DNA of 64,000 nt. Source: Bifidobacterium gallicum DSM 20093 = LMG 11596. Lineage in GTDB: Bacteria; Actinomycetota; Actinomycetes; Actinomycetales; Bifidobacteriaceae. Made by a program: the position numbers and the translations under genes. The stretch covers positions 62,001 to 126,000 of the forward strand of contig NZ_JGYW01000001.1 in the NCBI RefSeq assembly GCF_000741205.1, written 5' to 3'. The notes below the pieces were generated by a model that was not told the origin of the DNA, made no database searches, and saw only the letters and a program-made list of their open reading frames with translations. Shown here one piece after another: positions 27,750 through 36,333 of this stretch. Position 1 is the stretch's first letter. Each line of letters starts with the position of its first letter.

Positions 27750-27902
27750 AAACCGCACCCCTCCTGACCAAGCTGGTCAGCATAAGTGCAGTTTCCGGGC
27801 GCAAAACGCATCTCCCCTGACCAGCCCGGTCAAGAAAAACGCAATTTCAGCCGTAAAGCCGCATCTTTCCTGACCAGCCTGGTCAGAAAACATGCAGTTT
27901 GG
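27750..27902. repeat. Palindromic repeat array 3 (three units)
   Basis: Three units have TGACC cores at 27765, 27818 and 27871, exactly 53 bp apart. Arms read AAACCGCACCCC, AAACGCATCTCC or AAAGCCGCATCTTT on the left and GTGCAGTTT-type ends on the right. It lies between malic enzyme and tRNA-Gly, both on the minus strand. Confidence 0.92.
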
Positions 27903-28040
27903 GAGCCTGGACGCGATTTGCCCCTGCTTGATAGGAAAGACGGGCGGCGTATTCAACACAGTTGCATCAATCAACACAACTTTTTAAAGTTGAATCATTT
28001 CAAGAAACGCTGGTTTTGCAACCTTCTTCAGATAAATAAA

Positions 28041-28114
28041 TGGAGCGGATGACGGGAGTCGAACCCGCCTTTAAAGCTTGGGAAGCTTTCGTTCTACCGA
28101 TGAACTACATCCGC
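28041..28114 (-). tRNA. tRNA-Gly (anticodon CCC)
   Basis: The minus strand folds as a complete tRNA. The acceptor GCGGATG pairs with CATCCGC, and the D-arm is GTTC-ATCGGTA-GAAC. The anticodon stem AAAGC/GCTTT has loop TTCCCAA (anticodon CCC). The T-arm is GCGGG-TTCGACT-CCCGT, with discriminator T and encoded CCA. Confidence 0.95.
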
Positions 28115-28171
28115 AAGTGGCATGCTGCAATAGCACACAAGGAGTCACTGTAGCACACACGGCGGCAAAAC

Positions 28172-29590
28172 TCACTGTTGGCGCTGCATGCTGTTGTGGT
28201 ATACGTCGCCGAGCGTGGAGGCGAGGTTGGTCAGCAAATCGTATTCGCCGTAAGCATCGGTCAGCATCGTCAACACATAGGCCGAGGGGCGCTCGGTAAT
28301 CGCCACGCCACCATATTCGCTGCGCTGGGAGTCGGGCAGCACAATGCCGCCATCATTGAATGCCAAGTAACCGGCTTCTGCAATCCAACCGGCCTTGGAC
28401 AGCATGGGTGCGGAATCCCCCAAGGCCATATGAATCGTTGAACTTAACGAATCGCGGTAATTGGACGCCAACCAGGCGCGCGCATCAGCCGACGCCTTGA
28501 CTGGCTGGCTCGACGCAGCATCGACCGTGTCGGTGAACAAATATTGGTAGGCCTTCGTCCACATGATCGCCAAGTCGATGGCCGATAAATCAAGATATTC
28601 ATGATCAGTAAGGTTGTGTTGCACTCCTGACCCGTCAAGCCATGACGTCATCGGAGTAGTGCCGTAACGCAAATACAGCGCCCCATAAGCGTCATTGTCA
28701 GAAACCTGAATGGCTTGCTCAATATCGGAATGCACTGCGCTTGCCACGCCATCGCGCCGCCCAGCCACAGCATCAAGATCTATCGCGCCCGTGGCCGCCA
28801 ACGACATGACGTACGGACCCTTGATCGACGACGCTGAATACTTGGGCACGCTGCCCGATGAGGTCAGCACAGCTCCCGTATCCAAATCGGCCAACACCAT
28901 GCCAACGGAATAACCCGCATTCGAGAACGTGGCGAGCGCTTCGTCCACTGCCCGCCGGTCCGCATCGGACAACGTAAAGCCTGCGGTAACCAGTTGTGCG
29001 GAGCCATCCGCCGCTTGCATGTCTGCGGTATGCAGATTTTCCAAGGTCACCACAATCGGGTCACGGTGCGGATTAGGTACTGTTGTGCGATTATCAAAAT
29101 CCGTATTGCTCCCAGCTTCGACCCCCGATGCAGTCGCAACGTTCTGTGTTGCGTCATCGCCAGCCTTCTCGCCAGCAATGGAATCCGAGGGGGAAGCCGA
29201 AGCTGTAGGCACATCCGCGGCACCAGCGGCACCAGCAGCATTGGCCGCATTGGCCGCAGCGGAGGTATCTATGGAGCCTGGCAGACCGAGTTCATTGCGG
29301 TAAAACACTATGCAGGCCACCAGGTCAAACACGAGCATCAGTACAATCACCACATTAAGTCGACGCCGCAGATGGTCGTAATGGTAATTCATCGCCCGCT
29401 CGCCATGGTGGTCATGATGGTCATGGTGACTGTGCTGCTCAACCCGCGAACCGTTATCCCGCGCACCCTCCGGCTGCACTACATGCTGTGCATCGACCTG
29501 CTCAATCGGGGGAAATACTAAACGATCATCAACAGATACCTGGCGTTGTGCGGATTCGACATTCTCATCACCATTATCTGTTTGCTGCAT
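28172..29590 (-). CDS. Membrane-anchored beta-lactamase-like serine hydrolase
   Basis: This 472-residue protein has an N-terminal cytoplasmic region of about 75 residues with a His-rich patch (HSHHDHHDHHGERAMNYHYDH region). One TM follows (VVIVLMLVFDLVACIVF), then a disordered Ala/Ser linker and an extracellular domain from about 200. Active-site candidates are KYSASSIKGPYV (S-x-x-K), QAIQVSDNDAYG (S-D-N) and SKAGWIAEAG (K-A-G, in place of K-T/S-G). This set marks class A beta-lactamase/D,D-peptidase-like hydrolases. It is more likely a cell-wall enzyme than a resistance enzyme (inference). The start codon at 29590 is not supported by a strong ribosome site. Confidence 0.8.
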   Translation of the reverse strand: MQQTDNGDENVESAQRQVSVDDRLVFPPIEQVDAQHVVQPEGARDNGSRVEQHSHHDHHDHHGERAMNYHYDHLRRRLNVVIVLMLVFDLVACIVFYRNELGLPGSIDTSAAANAANAAGAAGAADVPTASASPSDSIAGEKAGDDATQNVATASGVEAGSNTDFDNRTTVPNPHRDPIVVTLENLHTADMQAADGSAQLVTAGFTLSDADRRAVDEALATFSNAGYSVGMVLADLDTGAVLTSSGSVPKYSASSIKGPYVMSLAATGAIDLDAVAGRRDGVASAVHSDIEQAIQVSDNDAYGALYLRYGTTPMTSWLDGSGVQHNLTDHEYLDLSAIDLAIMWTKAYQYLFTDTVDAASSQPVKASADARAWLASNYRDSLSSTIHMALGDSAPMLSKAGWIAEAGYLAFNDGGIVLPDSQRSEYGGVAITERPSAYVLTMLTDAYGEYDLLTNLASTLGDVYHNSMQRQQ

Positions 29591-29814
29591 TATTCACCCT
29601 TTGGACTGCATGGATGCGCATATACCACGATTATGCCCAAACGTCTAAACGAGCCCATAATCCACTATTGCAATATTCCAATATCCAAAACGGCAGATGC
29701 GCCCGGCAAGGTTCCCACCTCACCAGGCGCATCCAGCAACAGCACAGCAGCTCAACAGCCCCGCGTCACAGCGTTGGAGCCATTATCCGCATCATCTACA
29801 TCAGCTGCATCAAC

Positions 29815-31299
29815 TCACTTGCCATGCGCGAGCGCGCGGAACTGCTCCGGCTCAATGACCTTCTTGTGCTCACGGCCTTCCTTGGCGCCTTCGGCACGCT
29901 CGAACGCGTCCACGCGCTTCCAACCAGCAAAATCAATCGGGCGCACACCACGTTCGGCCAGCAACCGGTCAATCGACTCGGGATCACGGTCGGCGGCCAC
30001 GCGGCCACCTTCGGCGCTCTTGGCCAAGTCCTCGAGCATGTTCGTCACAATCAGCAGCGCGTCGGACTTTGTGGAGCCGATCAGGCCCACAGGGCCACGC
30101 TTGGCCCAACCCGTGGCATACAGGCGTTCGCGCACGTCACCGCTGGCGGCATCGGTCGTGATGCGGCCATCACCATTGGCGTTGGCCAAATGCGCGCCGC
30201 GCTCATCGTAAGCGACGCCAGGTGCCGCTTCCGGCTTGTACCCAATCGCGTGATACACGGCTTGCACGGGGAACTCCTCGAACTCACCCAAACGTGTCAT
30301 CTTGCCGTCGGCCGACGTCTCGGTGCGCTCCACGCGGATGCCTGTGACCTTGCCGTCTTCACCCAGGATTTCAGTCGGCGCGCTGTTGAAGTGGATGTAG
30401 TACTTGCGGTCGGCTGGATTGCCTTCGAAGTCCACATCGCCGTCGTCTTCCATGTCTTCCGCCATCTCGCGGATCGCAAACAGCTCTTCGACCATCTGGC
30501 GCGTGAGTTTGTCTTGCTCGGCGACTTCGATCGTGTCGTCATCGAGCTCAAAATCGTCTTCGTCAATGATCAGCTGCACACCAGGCAGCTTCTCCATCTC
30601 ACGCAGCTCCTGCACCGAGAACTTGGCTTGCGCCACGCCACGGCGGATGAACAAATGCAGTTCCTTGGCCTTGTTGGCCTTGATGCCTTCGTAGACGTTG
30701 TCGGGAATGTCGGTCTTGGCGCGCAGGTCATCGGCATTGCGCACAAGTTCACGCGCCACGTCCATGGCCACGTTGCCGCCACCGATCACGGCCACCTGCT
30801 CAGCCTCGAGCGGCCATTCGCGAGCGCCCGTCGGGTGCCCGTCATACCAGCCCACGAATTCGGCGGCGCCATATACGCCGTCAAGGTCGGCGCCCGGCAA
30901 GCCCAACGGCTTGTCTTTGACGGCGCCCGTCGCGAACAGCACGGCATCGTAGCGCTCCAGCAGGTCCTCAAGCGTCACGTCCTTGCCGAATTCCACGTCG
31001 CAGTACAAGTGGATGTTCGGGTTGTCGAGCGTCTTCTCCAGCGCCGACGAGATGAATTTGATCGATGGGTGATCAGGGGCCACGCCGTAACGTACGAGGC
31101 CGAACGGCACAGGCAGCCGCTCAAACAAATCGATGCGCGCGGCAGTGCCGAGTCCAAGTTCGTCACCGAGTTTGGACAGCTGACGCAAAAAGATATCGGA
31201 GGAATACACACCGGCTGGGCCGGCGCCAATGACGGCGATACGGAGGCCGTCTTGCCCAAGTTCGTTCTGTTCAGTATTTGCAGTATTCGTAGCAGTCAC
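29815..31299 (-). CDS. Ferredoxin/adrenodoxin-type NADP+ reductase (FprA-like)
   Basis: This 494-residue FAD flavoenzyme moves electrons between NADPH and ferredoxin. The FAD loop is IAVIGAGPAGVYSSD. LFERLPVPFGLVRYGVAPDH is the adrenodoxin-reductase motif. The NADP loop is VAVIGGGNVAMDVARELVRN. The C-terminal RLYATGWAKRGPVGLIGSTK contains the G-W-x-x-x-G-P-x-G-x-I-G-x-x-K signature. An acidic insertion (IDEDDFELDDDTIEVAEQD, EDMEDDGDVDFEG) is present. The frame is open to 31470; GTG 31299 just before TATNTANTEQNE is the best start by domain position, but no clear ribosome site precedes it. Confidence 0.9.
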   Translation of the reverse strand: MTATNTANTEQNELGQDGLRIAVIGAGPAGVYSSDIFLRQLSKLGDELGLGTAARIDLFERLPVPFGLVRYGVAPDHPSIKFISSALEKTLDNPNIHLYCDVEFGKDVTLEDLLERYDAVLFATGAVKDKPLGLPGADLDGVYGAAEFVGWYDGHPTGAREWPLEAEQVAVIGGGNVAMDVARELVRNADDLRAKTDIPDNVYEGIKANKAKELHLFIRRGVAQAKFSVQELREMEKLPGVQLIIDEDDFELDDDTIEVAEQDKLTRQMVEELFAIREMAEDMEDDGDVDFEGNPADRKYYIHFNSAPTEILGEDGKVTGIRVERTETSADGKMTRLGEFEEFPVQAVYHAIGYKPEAAPGVAYDERGAHLANANGDGRITTDAASGDVRERLYATGWAKRGPVGLIGSTKSDALLIVTNMLEDLAKSAEGGRVAADRDPESIDRLLAERGVRPIDFAGWKRVDAFERAEGAKEGREHKKVIEPEQFRALAHGK

Positions 31300-31490
31300 G
31301 CCAACATCGTACCGAGATGGCCAAACGAGCGGAAGAGCCGCGGGCTTGCGATGCCACATTGTGGCAAGCCCGCACTCTCCCCGCGCTCTCCCGCAGCCAG
31401 CTCCCCTCAGGTAGTCCCACCGGCAACGCACGCCCGCAGTCTGGCCACCGGCAACGCACCCCCGCAGCACTTCCGCAGCCAGCCCCGCTC

Positions 31491-33707
31491 TTACCTCTTG
31501 CGGTCAGCCATCGCCGTCACAGCCCACACAATCGACACCACGTCGATGGCTTCCTGCAAAAACGCGCCAATGACCACGGGAATCAGGTTGAACGCCGCGC
31601 AAATCATCGCCACAATCGCCAGTCCCAGGCCCGCGAGCACGGCTTGCAGCATCGTGTTCTTCGTTTGGTGCGCAATGTTGATCGACATCGGCACGGCTTC
31701 AATACGGTCGTTCATGATCACCACTTGTGCCGATTCCGAGGCCGCCGTGCTTGTGCCGTCCGTCATGGCCACGCCAATATCGGCCGCGGCCAGCACGGGC
31801 GCGTCGTTCACGCCGTCACCGACCATCATCGTCACGGGGCGTCCCGCGTCCTGCTCGAGCAGACGGTTCGTCACACGATCCCACATCGACGGTTTTGTCA
31901 AGTGGTCGGCCGCTTCGGCGGTTCGCACGGCCAGCACCTTGTCTTCCGGCAGCAGTTCGTAGCGCACGTCGTCAATGCCCACTTCATGCGCGATCAGCTC
32001 GGCGCTGGCTTGCTTGTCGCCGGTCAGCATCGTCAGTTTCGTGATGCCCATCGCCTTGAGCTGCTCCACCGCGCGCTTCGACTCGGGTCGCGGCACGTCG
32101 CGCAGCACAATGCGAGCGGCCAGTTTGCCGTCAACCGACACGTACGTGGCCATTTCGTCGGCCGCCAGTTCGCTGCCCCACTGCACGTGCGCGGCCACTT
32201 CGGCGTCTTCGTGCGCGGCTTTGAGCGCGGCCTCGTTCGTGTGTTCGTGCGTTTCGCTCGCGTGCGCGGCCTGCGTGCTCGTCACGAACGCGAGCCGCCC
32301 CACGCGCACCGTGTGCCCGTCAACCTCGCCCGTCACGCCTTTGCCCGACTCCTCCACGATGTGCCGCACGACCGGGTGGTTCGGGCTCGGCAGCTGCCAC
32401 GTGCCTTTGGGTTGGACTGTTGATTTCCGTGGCGCCGACTGTGTCGTGCCCGAAGCCCCATCGCCATCCGTTGCTGATGGCAGAATCCCCAAGCGTTCCA
32501 TCGCCTGCTTGCCGGCTCGCGCAATACCTTTGGCCAAAATATGCACGGAATAGTCTTCGACCACACCGGCCATGATCAGCAACTCGTCTTCGCTCAAGTT
32601 CACATCGGGGGCACGATCAATGCGCACCACCTGCGGCTGTTTGACGGTCAACGTGCCCGTCTTGTCGAAGAACACGTGGTTGACGTGACCCAGGTTTTCA
32701 AGCACATCCTGCGTTTTAATCAGAATGCCATGCCGCGCCAAACGGCCTGTACCGGCGATGAACGCCACAGGCGCCGCGATCAGCAGCGGGCATGGAGTGG
32801 CCAACACGAGCACCTGCGCGAATCGCAAGGGAGTACCCGACACGGCCCACGCGATGCCGGCGATCAGGAATGAAACCACAGTGAACGGCACGGCCAGCAT
32901 GTCGGCCGTGCGCACGGCAGCCGCACGCGAATCCTGCGCGGACTTGACGAGCTGCAGAATGTGCTGGTATTGCGAATCCTGCGCCACTTTGATCGCGCGC
33001 AGCATGATGGCTGAAGCACCGTTGACCGATCCGGAAAGCACGCGAGCGCCCGCAAACACCGTGCGCGGCACGGGTTCGCCATTGATGTTCGACAGATCAA
33101 GCGTGGCCGAGCCAGACAACAATTCGCCGTCGACGGGCACCGTTTCGCCAGGCAGCACAATCAGCACATCGCCCACATGCACATCATCCACAGGCACCGT
33201 GTCGAAGTGGTGTTGGCCACTGGTTTCCTGGGCGAGTTGTTCATCAACTTTGCGGAAGTCGTCGTCAGTCAGTTCACCATGCGCGCCTTGCACGCCGGGC
33301 AACGCGATCACATGGGCTTGTTGCGGAGCCGCGTCAAGCAAGGCGGTCAGCGCGGATTTGGCGCGCGACTGCGCAAACGTCTCAATGGCCTCACCTGAGG
33401 CGACCATGAGCACCACAGCCCAGGAAGCCCAGTATTGTTGCACGCACACGGTGGAAATCAACGCGACCACAGCGAGGATATCGACACCCATTTGACCGTG
33501 GCGCAAATCGTCAATCATGCCTTGAATCGATTCGATGCACGTCCACAGCACGAGCACAATCACAATCCATTCACCCAAACCGGGATTGAACGATGCGTTG
33601 ATGGTTCCCCATGGCGTCCAATGAGGCCACAAGGCAAGCGGAATGGCTGCCAACAACACACAGGGCAGCAACGGGATTTCCTCGCACAGGCGCAGTATCT
33701 TATGCAC
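31491..33707 (-). CDS. Heavy-metal P1B-type ATPase
   Basis: This 738-residue metal-exporting ATPase has no N-terminal HMA domain. It has about eight TM segments. LSNINGEPVPRTVFAGARV stands at the actuator TGE loop. LVLATPCPLLIAAPVAF is the TM metal site, with TPC where CPC or SPC is usual. VFFDKTGTLTVKQP is the phosphorylation site, MLTGDKQAS and MMVGDGVNDAPVLAAAD the P-domain motifs. VVEDYSVHILAKGI replaces the usual S-x-HPLA of the N-domain. Cargo cannot be assigned. The start MHKILRL follows AAGGAGATGCA. It ends 190 bp before the FprA start. Confidence 0.9.
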   Translation of the reverse strand: MHKILRLCEEIPLLPCVLLAAIPLALWPHWTPWGTINASFNPGLGEWIVIVLVLWTCIESIQGMIDDLRHGQMGVDILAVVALISTVCVQQYWASWAVVLMVASGEAIETFAQSRAKSALTALLDAAPQQAHVIALPGVQGAHGELTDDDFRKVDEQLAQETSGQHHFDTVPVDDVHVGDVLIVLPGETVPVDGELLSGSATLDLSNINGEPVPRTVFAGARVLSGSVNGASAIMLRAIKVAQDSQYQHILQLVKSAQDSRAAAVRTADMLAVPFTVVSFLIAGIAWAVSGTPLRFAQVLVLATPCPLLIAAPVAFIAGTGRLARHGILIKTQDVLENLGHVNHVFFDKTGTLTVKQPQVVRIDRAPDVNLSEDELLIMAGVVEDYSVHILAKGIARAGKQAMERLGILPSATDGDGASGTTQSAPRKSTVQPKGTWQLPSPNHPVVRHIVEESGKGVTGEVDGHTVRVGRLAFVTSTQAAHASETHEHTNEAALKAAHEDAEVAAHVQWGSELAADEMATYVSVDGKLAARIVLRDVPRPESKRAVEQLKAMGITKLTMLTGDKQASAELIAHEVGIDDVRYELLPEDKVLAVRTAEAADHLTKPSMWDRVTNRLLEQDAGRPVTMMVGDGVNDAPVLAAADIGVAMTDGTSTAASESAQVVIMNDRIEAVPMSINIAHQTKNTMLQAVLAGLGLAIVAMICAAFNLIPVVIGAFLQEAIDVVSIVWAVTAMADRKR

Positions 33708-34229
33708 TGCATCTCCTTACGTTCGTGGGTCTTCGGGCGCAATCGTGGAGACGTCATTCGAATGCGGCCGACCTGCTGGTGGCAGGCGGGGTCGACCCGC
33801 GCAAAGCGGGCATGCGTTCTACTCGACGCGTTCCAGCTGCGTCCTGCTACGCCTTGTTAGCCCATCGACAGCGAATGCCCGGCTTGGCACAGGTCCCGAC
33901 ACACGGCGTAAAAAGAATACAGATGATGTGTTCTTCAGTTATCGTTTGCAGCCAGCCGACCGGCCCTGCCGCAATAGGGATTCAGCATAGCAATACCCGC
34001 CACCATCCTGCGCGCACCCTCCACATGCCGCCCATACTAACCAACGCGCGCACTCCAGTCCGCTCCCAAACCCACCCTCACCGCGCTTCTCTCGCATGAA
34101 CCGACACCGTCCAGGCAGTCCCCTTGCAGCGACCCCTCAAGTAAGTCCGCCACTCACGCGACACGCGCCCACTCATCCCGCGCACCTCCATCCCGGGCAA
34201 TCTCACCTCCCGACCTCGCCCCCCAAAAA
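33708..34229. other. Noncoding region upstream of the P-type ATPase
   Basis: About 520 bp. The minus strand would contain the ATPase leader. A GCCCGCTTTGCGCGGGT stem lies at about 33795-33811, and a possible promoter lies in the A/T-richer part 33905-33950. I could not match a known metal riboswitch. No ORF is supported. Confidence 0.4.
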
Positions 34230-34268
34230 ATGCAAAGAAGCCCAACGGCTAAGCCGTCGGGCTTCTGT
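34230..34268 (-). terminator. Rho-independent terminator of the HtrA gene
   Basis: The minus strand reads AGAAGCCCGACGGCT, a one-base loop, then AGCCGTTGGGCTTCT followed by TTGCATTTTTT. This is a 15-bp stem (one G-U) with T-run, about 75 bp after the HtrA stop. Confidence 0.85.
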
Positions 34269-34339
34269 CATGCGTGGATCACACGCGCCTCATCTGCGTC
34301 ACAGACAATGCAGTCAACGCAGGCAACGCACGCTGCGGT

Positions 34340-36112
34340 TTACCACAGACCGAACGGATCGGTGAATCCGTTGCCGGAATCGCGGTCCCCGTTGCGGTTC
34401 TGGTCATTCTGGCCGTTCAAATCTTGGCCATCCTGTCCGTTTTGTCCGTTCTGACCGTTCTGGTCCTGGCCATTGTTTTGGTCGCGGTTGCCATTCTGAC
34501 CGTTCTGGTCATTCTGGTTGTTCGAATCCTGACGGTTCGTGCCGTTCACGTCCTGCTCGGCACGGTCGAACGTCACGTCCACATCGATGGTGTGGCCATC
34601 ACGCACGAGCGTGATTTTTGCCGTCGAGTTCATCGCTGCGGCGCGCACGAATCCAAGCAACGAGTAGTTGTCGTTGACTGCGTTGCCGTCATAGGCCACA
34701 ATCGTGTCGCCGGCCTTGATACCAGCCTTGTCGGCCGGTCCGCCCGACACCACGGACTGCACCTGGGCGCCGCCACGCGTCACACCGTCAGCCGTCACTG
34801 TGGCGCTCTTGATCGTCACGCCCAGCGCCACATGCTGTGCTTTGCCATCCTTGATGATTTCTTCGCAGATGCGCTTGACAAGGTTCGATGGAATCGCAAA
34901 ACCGATGCCGATCGATCCGGCCGTACTCTCACTCGAGCTGTTCGACGCGATCGACGAGTTGATGCCGATGACCTGGCCTGCCGCATTGAACGTGGGGCCG
35001 CCCGAGTTGCCCGGGTTGATGGCCGCGTCAATCTGCACGGCGTTCGCCACGATCTGCGTGTTGCCGTCAACCACCGACACGGGTCGGTTCAACGCCGAGA
35101 TAATGCCCGACGTGACCGTGCCGTCGTAACCCAGCGGGTTGCCGATCGCCATCACGTTCTCGCCTGGCGCGAGCTGTGAGGAATCAGCGAACGTGATCGG
35201 CTTGAGATCCTTCGGCGGGTTCTGGATTTGCAGCACGGCCAGATCCGTCGTCTTGTCGGTGCCGACCACTTTGGCTTCATAAATGTCGCCATTGTCCAGG
35301 TTGATTTGGATGCGTTCGGCTCCCGCCACCACGTGGTTGTTCGTCACCACGTGGCCCTCGGTGTCGAGGATCGCGCCCGACCCCTTGGCCGAGCCGTTGC
35401 TCATCTGCGTCTGGATGGCCACCACGGACGGCGACACATTGTTCGACACAGTGATCCAATCGGGAGCGTTGCCGCCCTCCACCTTGGCCGATCCCGATCC
35501 GCTCTTGTTGGAGCTCACGGATGTCAGCGAGTTGCCCTGCGGCACGCTGACCCATCCGTTCGTCAGCGCCATGAATCCGATGCCCAGGCACAGCGCCGCC
35601 GACACGAGCGCTGCCACGACGGCCACGACAACGTTGCTGGCCGTACGAGGCTGATCCTGCATCGCCGGACCGTTGCCGTTATTGGGGTTATTGGGGTTTG
35701 CCGGTCCGAACGGCGAGCCCGGCCCGTTCGGTGGCACAGGTCCGTTCGGCACGCCCGCCATGCCGCCGTACGGGTTGCCTCCCATCGGCGCGGGGCTCGT
35801 GGGCTGCAGGTTCTGCTGCGCGAACACGCCCGTCGGCGCCGAATGCGGCACCGGCTGGCTCGTCGGCGCGTACGCCCCGTACTGCGGTGCCTGCTGGAAG
35901 ATCGGCTGCGTCGGCATCGTTTCGGTCTGCTGTTCCTGCACAGTGGTTTCAATGATTTCTGTGGGTTGCGCCGATACCTCCGTCGACGTCGCCGGGGCGG
36001 CCGAGGCCGCCCCATCCGTAGTGGCGCTGGTCGCGGGGTCCGCCTGAGACTGCCCATTGTAAGGGTCGTGCGACTGTGGTGGTGTGGGCACGCCATTCAT
36101 TTCTTCGGCCAT
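34340..36112 (-). CDS. HtrA/DegP-like trypsin protease with PDZ domain
   Basis: This 590-residue membrane-anchored serine protease has about 155 disordered P/Q/N-rich cytoplasmic residues. One TM follows at about 160-182 (VVAVVAALVSAALCLGIG), then the extracellular trypsin domain. HVVTNNHVVAGAERI carries the catalytic His, TTDLAVLQI the Asp, and DAAINPGNSGGPTFN the Ser. A PDZ domain follows (QVQSVVSGGPADKAGIKAGD). The last 55 residues are N/Q/G/D repeats of NGQ type. The likely role is quality control of exported proteins. ATG 36112 (MAEEMNGVP) follows AGGCAGGATC; an in-frame upstream extension to 36151 is unlikely. Confidence 0.93.
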   Translation of the reverse strand: MAEEMNGVPTPPQSHDPYNGQSQADPATSATTDGAASAAPATSTEVSAQPTEIIETTVQEQQTETMPTQPIFQQAPQYGAYAPTSQPVPHSAPTGVFAQQNLQPTSPAPMGGNPYGGMAGVPNGPVPPNGPGSPFGPANPNNPNNGNGPAMQDQPRTASNVVVAVVAALVSAALCLGIGFMALTNGWVSVPQGNSLTSVSSNKSGSGSAKVEGGNAPDWITVSNNVSPSVVAIQTQMSNGSAKGSGAILDTEGHVVTNNHVVAGAERIQINLDNGDIYEAKVVGTDKTTDLAVLQIQNPPKDLKPITFADSSQLAPGENVMAIGNPLGYDGTVTSGIISALNRPVSVVDGNTQIVANAVQIDAAINPGNSGGPTFNAAGQVIGINSSIASNSSSESTAGSIGIGFAIPSNLVKRICEEIIKDGKAQHVALGVTIKSATVTADGVTRGGAQVQSVVSGGPADKAGIKAGDTIVAYDGNAVNDNYSLLGFVRAAAMNSTAKITLVRDGHTIDVDVTFDRAEQDVNGTNRQDSNNQNDQNGQNGNRDQNNGQDQNGQNGQNGQDGQDLNGQNDQNRNGDRDSGNGFTDPFGLW

Positions 36113-36333
36113 GATCCTGCCTTTCAGTGGTCGATGTGTGTTGCAAGCCATTTCGCCTACGGGTAAAGCTAAACCTCAGTAAAAACAGCCTCTCTGAAGA
36201 TTTGCTGAGAGTAAATTGCAAACCAATTCGGAATATCTTGGACAAATAGTAAAGATGTGCATAAGTCGGTGAAATATCTAAATGCGCTTATGCAGAAATA
36301 ACAATCTTCAAGCCCGCGCCTAGAGTAGGGCGC
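36113..36333. promoter_or_regulatory. AT-rich divergent promoter region with inverted repeat
   Basis: The 220-bp gap between the divergent htrA-like and tgt genes is clearly more AT-rich than its surroundings. It holds GCATAAG at 36258-36264 and its complement CTTATGC at 36287-36293, plus a short CTCTC/GAGAG stem nearer htrA (about 36191-36211). These are candidates for operator or promoter elements of either gene. No -35/-10 pair is convincing. Confidence 0.45.

Noticed and set aside
29488-31962. 824-residue plus-strand ORF opposite the ferredoxin-NADP reductase gene
   Set aside because: Shadow frame of a gene with complete FAD and NADP motifs; no motif or ribosome site of its own.
33708-33960. 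Metal-sensing riboswitch upstream of the P-type ATPase
   Set aside because: The leader is long enough and has a stem, but no conserved core of the manganese or NiCo riboswitches could be recognised by eye.
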